A stretch of DNA of 64,000 nucleotides from Phocoena phocoena (GCF_963924675.1 NC_089239.1:671001-735000); one strand, 5' to 3'. Shown: positions 7,726 to 21,024, numbered from the stretch's first letter. A program made the numbers and translations. Notes: a model not told the origin generated them from the letters alone.

Positions 7726-8358
7726 GACGTTCTGCATTTCTTTACCGTTAGCACACGTCGCCGGACACTTAGAACACTCGCGTTGGCACCCTCGTCCCTG
7801 TGAGGACACTGAGGAGCTGCAGGCTCCAGTGTTCCGCTTAGAAACATCCAGGCCCGGATGCACTTCCCGATCTCTCCGTGTATGCCGAGTGCGTGGCAAC
7901 AAACTGCACTCTTCCTTGGGACAGCTAGATTTCGTCAGCACGCCCAGAGCTCCAGGAAGTCCGCTCTCTCACGTCCTACGTGCCACAGAAGTCTTCCTCA
8001 TTGCCCTCATCTGAGCTGCACCGGGAAAAACCATCTGCTTCGCATTCTATCTACGAACTCGTACTCGAAGACACCATACGATGAGGACATAGCCGGCATG
8101 CATTCCTACTGTAATGAAAGCACAGAATTCTTCCTGTTAAACTGCAGCATTTCAGAAGAGACTAAGGACCGAGAGCCCACTTAAGAGAGTTCCGGGATGA
8201 GGGAGCTGCCTGCATGTTGAACACCCTATGAAGAAAAGTTGATTCAGGGAGGGTACTAGTGTGTAGCTAGAGCCTCCTTTGACTTGTGAGAAAACACAGG
8301 GTTATAGCTGCATGTTCACTGGAGACGGAGGCCAGATGGCAGAAATCTTCCCTGCCCG

Positions 8359-8570
8359 TTTATTTTGCCCCTTCTTCGGCCACGTGCGGGCCTCTAACTG
8401 TGGTGGCCTCTCCCGTTGCGGATGACACGTTCCAGAAGCCCAGGCCCAGCGGCCATGGCTCACGGGCCCAGCCGCTCTGCGTCCTGTGGGATCTTCCCAG
8501 ACTGGGCTACGAAACCGTGTTGACGGCTTCGGCAGGCGGACTCTCAACCACTGCGCCACCAGGGAAACCC
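8359..8570 (-). mobile_element. SINE-1, unit 4
   Basis: As unit 1. Confidence 0.87.
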
Positions 8571-9379
8571 CGCTTGCCCATCTTGAAAGGTCCATTCGTG
8601 CTGTCTGGAACCTTCCTAAAGTACAGGTTTCTAACGGGCCTGTAGGCAGTGTAGGCAGTACTCGGGGAACAAAGGCATTTTCGCCGAATATACAGGGTGC
8701 TACCGTAGCCCGTTTAGGAGCGGCACATGATTATAGGCCTAACTTGAGCCTGCCTCGGTTGACGCAGTTCACTAAACGCAGGACACCCTGCGAGTAGAAG
8801 TTCATTCAGGGAAGGACCCATTGTGTATCTTGAGGGAGAAAGGCTGCTCGTGTTCCACCTGCAACTAAAGGAGACTTCTTCGTGTAACACGGCAGTGTTT
8901 TGGGAGAGGAAATGCTTATAGGCCTCACTAGAGCCTGTCTTGTTGGAGGCAGTTTGCTACCCGCAGAAGTCTCTGCGAAAGAAGTTGATTCACGTCAGGG
9001 CCCATTGTGAACCTCCTGTGTCTTTCGACACCTTAAATTTACAGGTAAGTATACTGCATGTTTGCCTGCAAATGCAGGCCTGATGGCACAAGGCGTGTTT
9101 CCCATTCTGAAAGTTCTGTTCACGGGGCCTTGAATTTCCCGGAGAGGCATACTGTTCACGGCTCTGTTGAAATTGTAGGCCTGGCTCTGGGAAGAAATGG
9201 GGTTTTCGCTACTAAAACATGCTGCTTCCAAGGCCCGGTTGGGAGCTGATGCTGTCATTCTCTATACCTACGTGAAGACCAAAAGTCAGCCGTTGCCTCG
9301 AGGTAAGGCCCTGAATTGCCCTGCTGAAGCGGAGGCATGCAGCAGTTTCAAAATGGACTTCGTCGCAGTGCAGGAAGGC

Positions 9380-9591
9380 TTTTTTTTTTCTTCTTCTTCT
9401 TTGTACACGGGGCTCTCACTGTTGTGGCCTCTCCCGCTCCGGAGCAGAGACTACAGACGTGCAGGCTCAGCGGCCTGGGCTCTCGGGCCTATTCATTCAA
9501 GGGCATGTTGGAACCTCCCGGTCCGGGGCACGAACTCGTGTCTCCTGCATCGGCAGGCAGACCCTCCACCACTGCGCCACCGGGGAAGCCC
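9380..9591 (-). mobile_element. SINE-2, unit 4
   Basis: T10 tract; as unit 1. Confidence 0.87.
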
Positions 9592-10224
9592 GACTTTCTG
9601 TATTATTGTAACGTTAGCACACATTTCCGGACACATAGAACACTCGCGTGGGCACCCTATTCCCTGCAAGGACACTGAGTAGCGGCAGGCTCCACTCTTC
9701 TGCTCAGAAACATCCAGGCCCGGAAGCCATTCCCAGTCACTCTGTGTATGCCGAGCGTAGGGAAACACACGGCACTCTCCCCTGGGACAGCTAGATTTCG
9801 TCAGCACACCAACAACTCCAGGAAGTCCGTTCTCTCGCGTGCTACAGGCCATAGAGGTCTTCCTCATTGCCCTCATCTGAGCTGCACCGGGAAAAACCAT
9901 CTGCTTCGCATTCTATCTACGAACTCGTACTCGAAGACACCATACGATGAGGACATAGCCGGCATGCATTCCTACTGTAATGAAAGCACAGAATTCTTCC
10001 TGTTAAACTGCAGCATTTCAGAAGAGACTAAGGACCGAGAGCCTACTTAAGAGAGTTCCGGGATGAGGGAGCTGCCTGCATGTTGAACACCCTATGAAGA
10101 AAAGTTGATTCAGGGAGGGTACTAGTGTGTAGCTAGAGCCTCCTTTGACTTGTGAGAAAACACAAGGATATAGGCTGCATGTTCACTGGAGACGGAGGCC
10201 AGATGGCAGAAATCTACCCTGCCC

Positions 10225-10425
10225 TTTTATTTTCCATATGCGGGCCTCTAACTGCTGTGGCCTCTCCCGTTGCGGATCCCAGGCTTCAGAAGCGCGGGCC
10301 CAGCGGCCATGGCTCACGGGCCCAGCCGCCTCTGCGTCCTGTGCGATCTCCCCGGGACGGGCCACGAACCTGTGTACCCCGCTTCGGCAGGCAGACTCTC
10401 AAACACTGCGCCACCAGGGAAGCCC
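10225..10425 (-). mobile_element. SINE-3, unit 4
   Basis: CTTCAGAAG state; as unit 1. Confidence 0.86.
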
Positions 10426-11058
10426 GACGTTCTGCATTTCTTTACCGTTAGCACACGTCGCCGGACACTTAGAACACTCGCGTTGGCACCCTCGTCCCTG
10501 TGAGGACACTGAGGAGCTGCAGGCTCCAGTGTTCCGCTTAGAAACATCCAGGCCCGGATGCACTTCCCGATCTCTCCGTGTATGCCGAGTGCGTGGCAAC
10601 AAACTGCACTCTTCCTTGGGACAGCTAGATTTCGTCAGCACGCCCAGAGCTCCAGGAAGTCCGCTCTCTCACGTCCTACGTGCCACAGAAGTCTTCCTCA
10701 TTGCCCTCATCTGAGCTGCACCGGGAAAAACCATCTGCTTCGCATTCTATCTACGAACTCGTACTCGAAGACACCATACGATGAGGACATAGCCGGCATG
10801 CATTCCTACTGTAATGAAAGCACAGAATTCTTCCTGTTAAACTGCAGCATTTCAGAAGAGACTAAGGACCGAGAGCCCACTTAAGAGAGTTCCGGGATGA
10901 GGGAGCTGCCTGCATGTTGAACACCCTATGAAGAAAAGTTGATTCAGGGAGGGTACTAGTGTGTAGCTAGAGCCTCCTTTGACTTGTGAGAAAACACAGG
11001 GTTATAGCTGCATGTTCACTGGAGACGGAGGCCAGATGGCAGAAATCTTCCCTGCCCG

Positions 11059-11270
11059 TTTATTTTGCCCCTTCTTCGGCCACGTGCGGGCCTCTAACTG
11101 TGGTGGCCTCTCCCGTTGCGGATGACACGTTCCAGAAGCCCAGGCCCAGCGGCCATGGCTCACGGGCCCAGCCGCTCTGCGTCCTGTGGGATCTTCCCAG
11201 ACTGGGCTACGAAACCGTGTTGACGGCTTCGGCAGGCGGACTCTCAACCACTGCGCCACCAGGGAAACCC
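11059..11270 (-). mobile_element. SINE-1, unit 5
   Basis: CTAACTGTGG and GATGACAC, as unit 1. Confidence 0.87.
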
Positions 11271-12079
11271 CGCTTGCCCATCTTGAAAGGTCCATTCGTG
11301 CTGTCTGGAACCTTCCTAAAGTACAGGTTTCTAACGGGCCTGTAGGCAGTGTAGGCAGTACTCGGGGAACAAAGGCATTTTCGCCGAATATACAGGGTGC
11401 TACCGTAGCCCGTTTAGGAGCGGCACATGATTATAGGCCTAACTTGAGCCTGCCTCGGTTGACGCAGTTCACTAAACGCAGGACACCCTGCGAGTAGAAG
11501 TTCATTCAGGGAAGGACCCATTGTGTATCTTGAGGGAGAAAGGCTGCTCGTGTTCCACCTGCAACTAAAGGAGACTTCTTCGTGTAACACGGCAGTGTTT
11601 TGGGAGAGGAAATGCTTATAGGCCTCACTAGAGCCTGTCTTGTTGGAGGCAGTTTGCTACCCGCAGAAGTCTCTGCGAAAGAAGTTGATTCACGACAGGG
11701 CCCATTGTGAACCTCCTGTGTCTTTCGACACCTTAAATTTACAGGTAAGTATACTGCATGTTTGCCTGCAAATGCAGGCCTGATGGCACAAGGCGTGTTT
11801 CCCATTCTGAAAGTTCTGTTCACGGGGCCTTGAATTTCCCGGAGAGGCATACTGTTCACGGCTCTGTTGAAATTGTAGGCCTGGCTCTGGGAAGAAATAG
11901 GGTTTTCGCTACTAAAACATGCTGCTTCCAAGGCCCGGTTGGGAGCTGATGCTGTCATTCTCTATACCTACGTGAAGACCAAAAGTCAGCCGTTGCCTCG
12001 AGGTAAGGCCCTGAATTGCCCTGCTGAAGCGGAGGCATGCAGCAGTTTCAAAATGGACTTCGTCGCAGTGCAGGAAGGC

Positions 12080-12291
12080 TTTTTTTCTTCTTCTTCTTCT
12101 TTGTACACGGGGCTCTCACTGTTGTGGCCTCTCCCGCTCCGGACCAGAGACTACAGACGTGCAGGCTCAGCGGCCTGGGCTCTCGGGCCTATTCATTCAA
12201 GGGCATGTTGGAACCTCCCAGTCCGGGGCACGAACTCGTGTCTCCTGCATCGGCAGGCAGACCCTCCACCACTGCGCCACCGGGGAAGCCC
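12080..12291 (-). mobile_element. SINE-2, unit 5
   Basis: T7 tract; private C at 12144 (GGACCAG) and A at 12220. Confidence 0.87.
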
Positions 12292-12924
12292 GACTTTCTG
12301 CATTATTGTAACGTTAGCACACATTTCCGGACACATAGAACACTCGTGTGGGCACCCTATTCCCTGCAAGGACACTGAGTAGCGGCAGGCTCCACTCTTC
12401 TGCTCAGAAACATCCAGTCCCGGAAGCCATTCCCAGTCACTCTGTGTATGCCGAGCGTAGGGAAACACACGGCACTCTCCCCTGGGACAGCTAGATTTCG
12501 TCAGCACACCAACAACTCCAGGAAGTCCGTTCTCTCGCGTGCTACAGGCCATAGAGGTCTTCCTCATTGCCCTCATCTGAGCTGCACCGGGAAAAACCAT
12601 CTGCTTCGCATTCTATCTACGAACTCGTACTCGAAGACACCATACGATGAGGACATAGCCGGCATGCATTCCTACTGTAATGAAAGCACAGAATTCTTCC
12701 TGTTAAACTGCAGCATTTCAGAAGAGACTAAGGACCGAGAGCCTACTTAAGAGAGTTCCGGGATGAGGGAGCTGCCTGCATGTTGAACACCCTATGAAGA
12801 AAAGTTGATTCAGGGAGGGTACTAGTGTGTAGCTAGAGCCTCCTTTGACTTGTGAGAAAACACAAGGATATAGGCTGCATGTTCACTGGAGACGGAGGCC
12901 AGATGGCAGAAATCTACCCTGCCC

Positions 12925-13125
12925 TTTTATTTTCCATATGCGGGCCTCTAACTGCTGTGGCCTCTCCCGTTGCGGATCCCAGGCTCCAGAAGCGCGGGCC
13001 CAGCGGCCATGGCTCACGGGCCCAGCCGCCTCTGCGTCCTGTGCGATCTCCCCGGGACGGGCCACGAACCTGTGTACCCCGCTTCGGCAGGCAGACTCTC
13101 AAACACTGCGCCACCAGGGAAGCCC
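12925..13125 (-). mobile_element. SINE-3, unit 5
   Basis: CTCCAGAAG; first copy whose right flank reads GAAGGTCTGC instead of GACGTTCTGC. Confidence 0.86.
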
Positions 13126-13758
13126 GAAGGTCTGCATTTCTCTACCGTTAGCACACGTCGCCGGACACTTAGAACACTCGCGTTGGCACCCTCGTCCCTG
13201 TGAGGACACTGAGGAGCTGCAGGCTCCAGTGTTCCGCTTAGAAACATCCAGGCCCGGATGCACTTCCCGATCTCTCCGTGTATGCCGAGTGCGTGGCAAC
13301 AAACTGCACTCTTCCTTGGGACAGCTAGATTTCGTCAGCACGCCCAGCGCTCCAGGAAGTCCGCTCTCTCACGTCCTACGTGCCACAGAAGTCTTCCTCA
13401 TTGCCCTCATCTGAGCTGCACCGGGAAAAACCATCTGCTTCGCATTCTATCTACGAACTCGTACTCGAAGACACCATACGATGAGGACATAGCCGGCATG
13501 CATTCCTACTGTAATGAAAGCACAGAATTCTTCCTGTTAAACTGCAGCATTTCAGAAGAGACTAAGGACCGAGAGCCCACTTAAGAGAGTTCCGGGATGA
13601 GGGAGCTGCCTGCATGTTGAACACCCTATGAAGAAAAGTTGATTCAGGGAGGGTACTAGTGTGTAGCTAGAGCCTCCTTTGACTTGTGAGAAAACACAGG
13701 GTTATAGCTGCATGTTCACTGGAGACGGAGGCCAGATGGCAGAAATCTTCCCTGCCCG

Positions 13759-13970
13759 TTTATTTTGCCCCTTCTTCGGCCACGTGCGGGCCTCTGACTG
13801 TTGTGGCCTCTCCCGTTGCGGATCACACGTTCCAGAAGCCCAGGCCCAGCGGCCATGGCTCACGGGCCCAGCCGCTCTGCGTCCTGTGGGATCTTCCCAG
13901 ACTGGGCTACGAAACCGTGTTGACGGCTTCGGCAGGCGGACTCTCAACCACTGCGCCACCAGGGAAACCC
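13759..13970 (-). mobile_element. SINE-1, unit 6
   Basis: GACTGTTGTGG and GATCACAC, as unit 3. Confidence 0.87.
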
Positions 13971-14779
13971 CGCTTGCCCATCTTGAAAGGTCCATTCGTG
14001 CTGTCTGGAACCTTCCTAAAGTACAGGTTTCTAACGGGCCTGTAGGCAGTGTAGGCAGTACTCGGGGAACAAAGGCATTTTCGCCGAATATACAGGGTGC
14101 TACCGTAGCCCGTTTAGGAGCGGCACATGATTATAGGCCTAACTTGAGCCTGCCTCGGTTGACGCAGTTCACTAAACGCAGGACACCCTGCGAGTAGAAG
14201 TTCATTCAGGGAAGGACCCATTGTGTATCTTGAGGGAGAAAGGCTGCTCGTGTTCCACCTGCAACTAAAGGAGACTTCTTCGTGTAACACGGCAGTGTTT
14301 TGGGAGAGGAAATGCTTATAGGCCTCACTAGAGCCTGTCTTGTTGGAGGCAGTTTGCTACCCGCAGAAGTCTCTGCGAAAGAAGTTGATTCACGTCAGGG
14401 CCCATTGTGAACCTCCTGTGTCTTTCGACACCTTAAATTTACAGGTAAGTATACTGCATGTTTGCCTGCAAATGCAGGCCTGATGGCACAAGGCGTGTTT
14501 CCCATTCTGAAAGTTCTGTTCACGGGGCCTTGAATTTCCCGGAGAGGCATACTGTTCACGGCTCTGTTGAAATTGTAGGCCTGGCTCTGGGAAGAAATGG
14601 GGTTTTCGCTACTAAAACATGCTGCTTCCAAGGCCCGGTTGGGAGCTGATGCTGTCATTCTCTATACCTACGTGAAGACCAAAAGTCAGCCGTTGCCTCG
14701 AGGTAAGGCCCTGAATTGCCCTGCTGAAGCGGAGGCATGCAGCAGTTTCAAAATGGACTTCGTCGCAGTGCAGGAAGGC

Positions 14780-14991
14780 TTTTTTTTTTCTTCTTCTTCT
14801 TTGTACACGGGGCTCTCACTGTTGTGGCCTCTCCCGCTCCGGAGCAGAGACTACAGACGTGCAGGCTCAGCGGCCTGGGCTCTCGGGCCTATTCATTCAA
14901 GGGCATGTTGGAACCTCCCGGTCCGGGGCACGAACTCGTGTCTCCTGCATCGGCAGGCAGACCCTCCACCACTGCGCCACCGGGGAAGCCC
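14780..14991 (-). mobile_element. SINE-2, unit 6
   Basis: T10 tract, the last copy in the window with it; CCCGGTCC. Confidence 0.87.
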
Positions 14992-15624
14992 GACTTTCTG
15001 CATTATTGTAACGTTAGCACACATTTCCGGACACATAGAACACTCGCGTGGGCACCCTATTCCCTGCAAGGACACTGAGTAGCGGCAGGCTCCACTCTTC
15101 TGCTCAGAAACATCCAGGCCCGGAAGCCATTCCCAGTCACTCTGTGTATGCCGAGCGTAGGGAAACACACGGCACTCTCCCCTGGGACAGCTAGATTTCG
15201 TCAGCACACCAACAACTCCAGGAAGTCCGTTCTCTCGCGTGCTACAGGCCATAGAGGTCTTCCTCATTGCCCTCATCTGAGCTGCACCGGGAAAAACCAT
15301 CTGCTTCGCATTCTATCTACGAACTCGTACTCGAAGACACCATACGATGAGGACATAGCCGGCATGCATTCCTACTGTAATGAAAGCACAGAATTCTTCC
15401 TGTTAAACTGCAGCATTTCAGAAGAGACTAAGGACCGAGAGCCTACTTAAGAGAGTTCCGGGATGAGGGAGCTGCCTGCATGTTGAACACCCTATGAAGA
15501 AAAGTTGATTCAGGGAGGGTACTAGTGTGTAGCTAGAGCCTCCTTTGACTTGTGAGAAAACACAAGGATATAGGCTGCATGTTCACTGGAGACGGAGGCC
15601 AGATGGCAGAAATCTACCCTGCCC

Positions 15625-15825
15625 TTTTATTTTCCATATGCGGGCCTCTAACTGCTGTGGCCTCTCCCGTTGCGGATCCCAGGCTTCAGAAGCGCGGGCC
15701 CAGCGGCCATGGCTCACGGGCCCAGCCGCCTCTGCGTCCTGTGCGATCTCCCCGGGACGGGCCACGAACCTGTGTACCCCGCTTCGGCAGGCAGACTCTC
15801 AAACACTGCGCCACCAGGGAAGCCC
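15625..15825 (-). mobile_element. SINE-3, unit 6
   Basis: CTTCAGAAG, the last copy with this state. Confidence 0.86.
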
Positions 15826-16458
15826 GACGTTCTGCATTTCTTTACCGTTAGCACACGTCGCCGGACACTTAGAACACTCGCGTTGGCACCCTCGTCCCTG
15901 TGAGGACACTGAGGAGCTGCAGGCTCCAGTGTTCCGCTTAGAAACATCCAGGCCCGGATGCACTTCCCGATCTCTCCGTGTATGCCGAGTGCGTGGCAAC
16001 AAACTGCACTCTTCCTTGGGACAGCTAGATTTCGTCAGCACGCCCAGAGCTCCAGGAAGTCCGCTCTCTCACGTCCTACGTGCCACAGAAGTCTTCCTCA
16101 TTGCCCTCATCTGAGCTGCACCGGGAAAAACCATCTGCTTCGCATTCTATCTACGAACTCGTACTCGAAGACACCATACGATGAGGACATAGCCGGCATG
16201 CATTCCTACTGTAATGAAAGCACAGAATTCTTCCTGTTAAACTGCAGCATTTCAGAAGAGACTAAGGACCGAGAGCCCACTTAAGAGAGTTCCGGGATGA
16301 GGGAGCTGCCTGCATGTTGAACACCCTATGAAGAAAAGTTGATTCAGGGAGGGTACTAGTGTGTAGCTAGAGCCTCCTTTGACTTGTGAGAAAACACAGG
16401 GTTATAGCTGCATGTTCACTGGAGACGGAGGCCAGATGGCAGAAATCTTCCCTGCCCG

Positions 16459-16670
16459 TTTATTTTGCCCCTTCTTCGGCCACGTGCGGGCCTCTAACTG
16501 TGGTGGCCTCTCCCGTTGCGGATGACACGTTCCAGAAGCCCAGGCCCAGCGGCCATGGCTCACGGGCCCAGCCGCTCTGCGTCCTGTGGGATCTTCCCAG
16601 ACTGGGCTACGAAACCGTGTTGACGGCTTCGGCAGGCGGACTCTCAACCACTGCGCCACCAGGGAAACCC
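16459..16670 (-). mobile_element. SINE-1, unit 7
   Basis: CTAACTGTGG and GATGACAC; the last copy with CTAACTGTGG. Confidence 0.87.
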
Positions 16671-17479
16671 CGCTTGCCCATCTTGAAAGGTCCATTCGTG
16701 CTGTCTGGAACCTTCCTAAAGTACAGGTTTCTAACGGGCCTGTAGGCAGTGTAGGCAGTACTCGGGGAACAAAGGCATTTTCGCCGAATATACAGGGTGC
16801 TACCGTAGCCCGTTTAGGAGCGGCACATGATTATAGGCCTAACTTGAGCCTGCCTCGGTTGACGCAGTTCACTAAACGCAGGACACCCTGCGAGTAGAAG
16901 TTCATTCAGGGAAGGACCCATTGTGTATCTTGAGGGAGAAAGGCTGCTCGTGTTCCACCTGCAACTAAAGGAGACTTCTTCGTGTAACACGGCAGTGTTT
17001 TGGGAGAGGAAATGCTTATAGGCCTCACTAGAGCCTGTCTTGTTGGAGGCAGTTTGCTACCCGCAGAAGTCTCTGCGAAAGAAGTTGATTCACGACAGGG
17101 CCCATTGTGAACCTCCTGTGTCTTTCGACACCTTAAATTTACAGGTAAGTATACTGCATGTTTGCCTGCAAATGCAGGCCTGATGGCACAAGGCGTGTTT
17201 CCCATTCTGAAAGTTCTGTTCACGGGGCCTTGAATTTCCCGGAGAGGCATACTGTTCACGGCTCTGTTGAAATTGTAGGCCTGGCTCTGGGAAGAAATAG
17301 GGTTTTCGCTACTAAAACATGCTGCTTCCAAGGCCCGGTTGGGAGCTGATGCTGTCATTCTCTATACCTACGTGAAGACCAAAAGTCAGCCGTTGCCTCG
17401 AGGTAAGGCCCTGAATTGCCCTGCTGAAGCGGAGGCATGCAGCAGTTTCAAAATGGACTTCGTCGCAGTGCAGGAAGGC

Positions 17480-17691
17480 TTTTTTTCTTCTTCTTCTTCT
17501 TTGTACACGGGGCTCTCACTGTTGTGGCCTCTCCCGCTCCGGAGCAGAGACTACAGACGTGCAGGCTCAGCGGCCTGGGCTCTCGGGCCTATTCATTCAA
17601 GGGCATGTTGGAACCTCCCGGTCCGGGGCACGAACTCGTGTCTCCTGCATCGGCAGGCAGACCCTCCACCACTGCGCCACCGGGGAAGCCC
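17480..17691 (-). mobile_element. SINE-2, unit 7
   Basis: T7 tract; last copy with ACGTGCAGG, later copies having ACGCGCAGG. Confidence 0.87.
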
Positions 17692-18324
17692 GACTTTCTG
17701 CATTATTGTAACGTTAGCACACATTTCCGGACACATAGAACACTCGTGTGGGCACCCTATTCCCTGCAAGGACACTGAGTAGCGGCAGGCTCCACTCTTC
17801 TGCTCAGAAACATCCAGTCCCGGAAGCCATTCCCAGTCACTCTGTGTATGCCGAGCGTAGGGAAACACACGGCACTCTCCCCTGGGACAGCTAGATTTCG
17901 TCAGCACACCAACAACTCCAGGAAGTCCGTTCTCTCGCGTGCTACAGGCCATAGAGGTCTTCCTCATTGCCCTCATCTGAGCTGCACCGGGAAAAACCCT
18001 CTGCTTCGCATTCTATCTACGAACTCGTTCTCGAAGACACCATACGATGAGGACATAGCCGGCATGCATTCCTACTGTAATGAAAGCACAGAATTCTTCC
18101 TGTTAAACTGCAGCATTTCAGAAGAGACTAAGGACCGAGAGCCTACTTAAGAGAGTTCCGGGATGAGGGAGCTGCCTGCATGTTGAACACCCTATGAAGA
18201 AAAGTTGATTCAGGGAGGGTACTAGTGTGTAGCTAGAGCCTCCTTTGACTTGTGAGAAAACACAAGGATATAGGCTGCATGTTCACTGGAGACGGAGGCC
18301 AGATGGCAGAAATCTACCCTGCCC

Positions 18325-18525
18325 TTTTATTTTCCATATGCGGGCCTCTAACTGCTGTGGCCACTCCCGTTGCGGATCCCAGGCTCCAGAAGCGCGGGCC
18401 CAGCGGCCATGGCTCACGGGCCCAGCCGCCTCTGCGTCCTGTGCGATCTCCCCGGGACGGGCCACGAACCTGTGTACCCCGCTTCGGCAGGCAGACTCTC
18501 AAACACTGCGCCACCAGGGAAGCCC
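18325..18525 (-). mobile_element. SINE-3, unit 7
   Basis: First copy with GCCACTCCC (A at 18363). Confidence 0.86.
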
Positions 18526-19158
18526 GAAGGTCTGCATTTCTCTACCGTTAGCACACGTCGCCGGACACTTAGAACACTCGCGTTGGCACCCTCGTCCCTG
18601 TGAGGACACTGAGGAGCTGCAGGCTCCAGTGTTCCGCTTAGAAACATCCAGGCCCGGATGCACTTCCCGATCTCTCCGTGTATGCCGAGTGCGTGGCAAC
18701 AAACTGCACTCTTCCTTGGGACAGCTAGATTTCGTCAGCACGCCCAGCGCTCCAGGAAGTCCGCTCTCTCACGTCCTACGTGCCACAGAAGTCTTCCTCA
18801 TTGCCCTCATCTGAGCTGCACCGGGAAAAACCATCTGCTTCGCATTCTATCTACGAACTCGTACTCGAAGACACCATACGATGAGGACATAGCCGGCATG
18901 CATTCCTACTGTAATGAAAGCACAGAATTCTTCCTGTTAAACTGCAGCATTTCAGAAGAGACTAAGGACCGAGAGCCCACTTAAGAGAGTTCCGGGATGA
19001 GGGAGCTGCCTGCATGTTGAACACCCTATGAAGAAAAGTTGATTCAGGGAGGGTACTAGTGTGTAGCTAGAGCCTCCTTTGACTTGTGAGAAAACACAGG
19101 GTTATAGCTGCATGTTCACTGGAGACGGAGGCCAGATGGCAGAAATCTTCCCTGCCCG

Positions 19159-19370
19159 TTTATTTTGCCCCTTCTTCGGCCACGTGCGGGCCTCTGACTG
19201 TTGTGGCCTCTCCCGTTGCGGATCACACGTTCCAGAAGCCCAGGCCCAGCGGCCATGGCTCACGGGCCCAGCCGCTCTGCGTCCTGTGGGATCTTCCCAG
19301 ACTGGGCTACGAAACCGTGTTGACGGCTTCGGCAGGCGGACTCTCAACCACTGCGCCACCAGGGAAACCC
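19159..19370 (-). mobile_element. SINE-1, unit 8
   Basis: GACTGTTGTGG and GATCACAC, as unit 3. Confidence 0.87.
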
Positions 19371-20179
19371 CGCTTGCCCATCTTGAAAGGTCCATTCGTG
19401 CTGTCTGGAACCTTCCTAAAGTACAGGTTTCTAACGGGCCTGTAGGCAGTGTAGGCAGTACTCGGGGAACAAAGGCATTTTCGCCGAATATACAGGGTGC
19501 TACCGTAGCCCGTTTAGGAGCGGCACATGATTATAGGCCTAACTTGAGCCTGCCTCGGTTGACGCAGTTCACTAAACGCAGGACACCCTGCGAGTAGAAG
19601 TTCATTCAGGGAAGGACCCATTGTGTATCTTGAGGGAGAAAGGCTGCTCGTGTTCCACCTGCAACTAAAGGAGACTTCTTCGTGTAACACGGCAGTGTTT
19701 TGGGAGAGGAAATGCTTATAGGCCTCACTAGAGCCTGTCTTGTTGGAGGCAGTTTGCTACCCGCAGAAGTCTCTGCGAAAGAAGTTGATTCACGTCAGGG
19801 CCCATTGTGAACCTCCTGTGTCTTTCGACACCTTAAATTTACAGGTAAGTATACTGCATGTTTGCCTGCAAATGCAGGCCTGATGGCACAAGGCGTGTTT
19901 CCCATTCTGAAAGTTCTGTTCACGGGGCCTTGAATTTCCCGGAGAGGCATACGGTTCACGGCTCTGTTGAAATTGTAGGCCTGGCTCTGGGAAGAAATGG
20001 GGTTTTCGCTACTAAAACATGCTGCTTCCAAGGCCCGGTTGGGAGCTGATGCTGTCATTCTCTATACCTACGTGAAGACCAAAAGTCAGCCGTTGCCTCG
20101 AGGTAAGGCCCTGAATTGCCCTGCTGAAGCGGAGGCATGCAGCAGTTTCAAAGTGGACTTCGTCGCAGTGCAGGAAGGC

Positions 20180-20391
20180 TTTTTTTCTTCTTCTTCTTCT
20201 TTGTACACGGGGCTCTCACTGTTGTGGCCTCTCCCGCTCCGGAGCAGAGACTACAGACGCGCAGGCTCAGCGGCCTGGGCTCTCGGGCCTATTCATTCAA
20301 GGGCATGTTGGAACCTCCCGGTCCGGGGCACGAACTCGTGTCTCCTGCATCGGCAGGCAGACCCTCCACCACTGCGCCACCGGGGAAGCCC
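20180..20391 (-). mobile_element. SINE-2, unit 8
   Basis: T7 tract; first copy with ACGCGCAGG, which adds a CpG. Confidence 0.87.
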
Positions 20392-21024
20392 GACTTTCTG
20401 CATTATTGTAACGTTAGCACACATTTCCGGACACATAGAACACTTGCGTGGGCACCCTATTCCCTGCAAGGACACTGAGTAGCGGCAGGCTCCACTCTTC
20501 TGCTCAGAAACATCCAGGCCCGGAAGCCATTCCCAGTCACTCTGTGTATGCCGAGCGTAGGGAAACACACGGCACTCTCCCCTGGGACAGCTAGATTTCG
20601 TCAGCACACCAACAACTCCAGGAAGTCCGTTCTCTCGCGTGCTACAGGCCATAGAGGTCTTCCTCATTGCCCTCATCTGAGCTGCACCGGGAAAAACCCT
20701 CTGCTTCGCATTCTATCTACGAACTCGTTCTCGAAGACACCATACGATGAGGACATAGCCGGCATGCATTCCTACTGTAATGAAAGCACAGAATTCTTCC
20801 TGTTAAACTGCAGCATTTCAGAAGAGACTAAGGACCGAGAGCCTACTTAAGAGAGTTCCGGGATGAGGGAGCTGCCTGCATGTTGAACACCCTATGAAGA
20901 AAAGTTGATTCAGGGAGGGTACTAGTGTGTAGCTAGAGCCTCCTTTGACTTGTGAGAAAACACAAGGATATAGGCTGCATGTTCACTGGAGACGGAGGCC
21001 AGATGGCAGAAATCTACCCTGCCC

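Larger units (their letters stand above)
5397..8096. repeat. Repeat unit 3 (2,700 bp)
   Basis: Segment B starts at 7263. SINE-1 has the GACTGTTGTGG and GATCACAC states, while the right part of segment A and segment B match unit 1 (T10 tract, CTTCAGAAG, GACGTTC). Private A to G at 6358; A at 6820 in SINE-2 is shared with unit 5. Closest to unit 6. Confidence 0.96.
8097..10796. repeat. Repeat unit 4 (2,700 bp)
   Basis: Segment B starts at 9963. Same states as unit 1 at every diagnostic site, 8,096 bp downstream, so it looks like the first member of a second copy of the unit 1-3 block. Confidence 0.96.
10797..13496. repeat. Repeat unit 5 (2,700 bp)
   Basis: Segment B starts at 12663. Segment A has the unit-2 states (CACGACAGG, GAAGAAATAGG, T7), with private C at 12144 and A at 12220. 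Segment B is the first in the array with GAAGGTCTGC and AGCGCTCC, the states that later dominate. Confidence 0.96.
13497..16196. repeat. Repeat unit 6 (2,700 bp)
   Basis: Segment B starts at 15363. Matches unit 3 in SINE-1 (GATCACAC) and the T10 tract, and reverts to the early segment-B states (CTTCAGAAG, GACGTTC, AGAGCTCC). The SINE-2 flank has TCTGCATTA like unit 2, where units 1, 3 and 4 have TCTGTATTA. Confidence 0.96.
16197..18896. repeat. Repeat unit 7 (2,700 bp), transition unit
   Basis: Segment B starts at 18063. Segment A begins like unit 5 (GATGACAC, CACGACAGG, GAAGAAATAGG) but ends with the late states CCCTCTG and GTTCTCG, the first time they appear. Segment B carries GCCACTCCC (A at 18363) inside SINE-3. 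It marks the switch between the early and late parts of the array. Confidence 0.96.
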
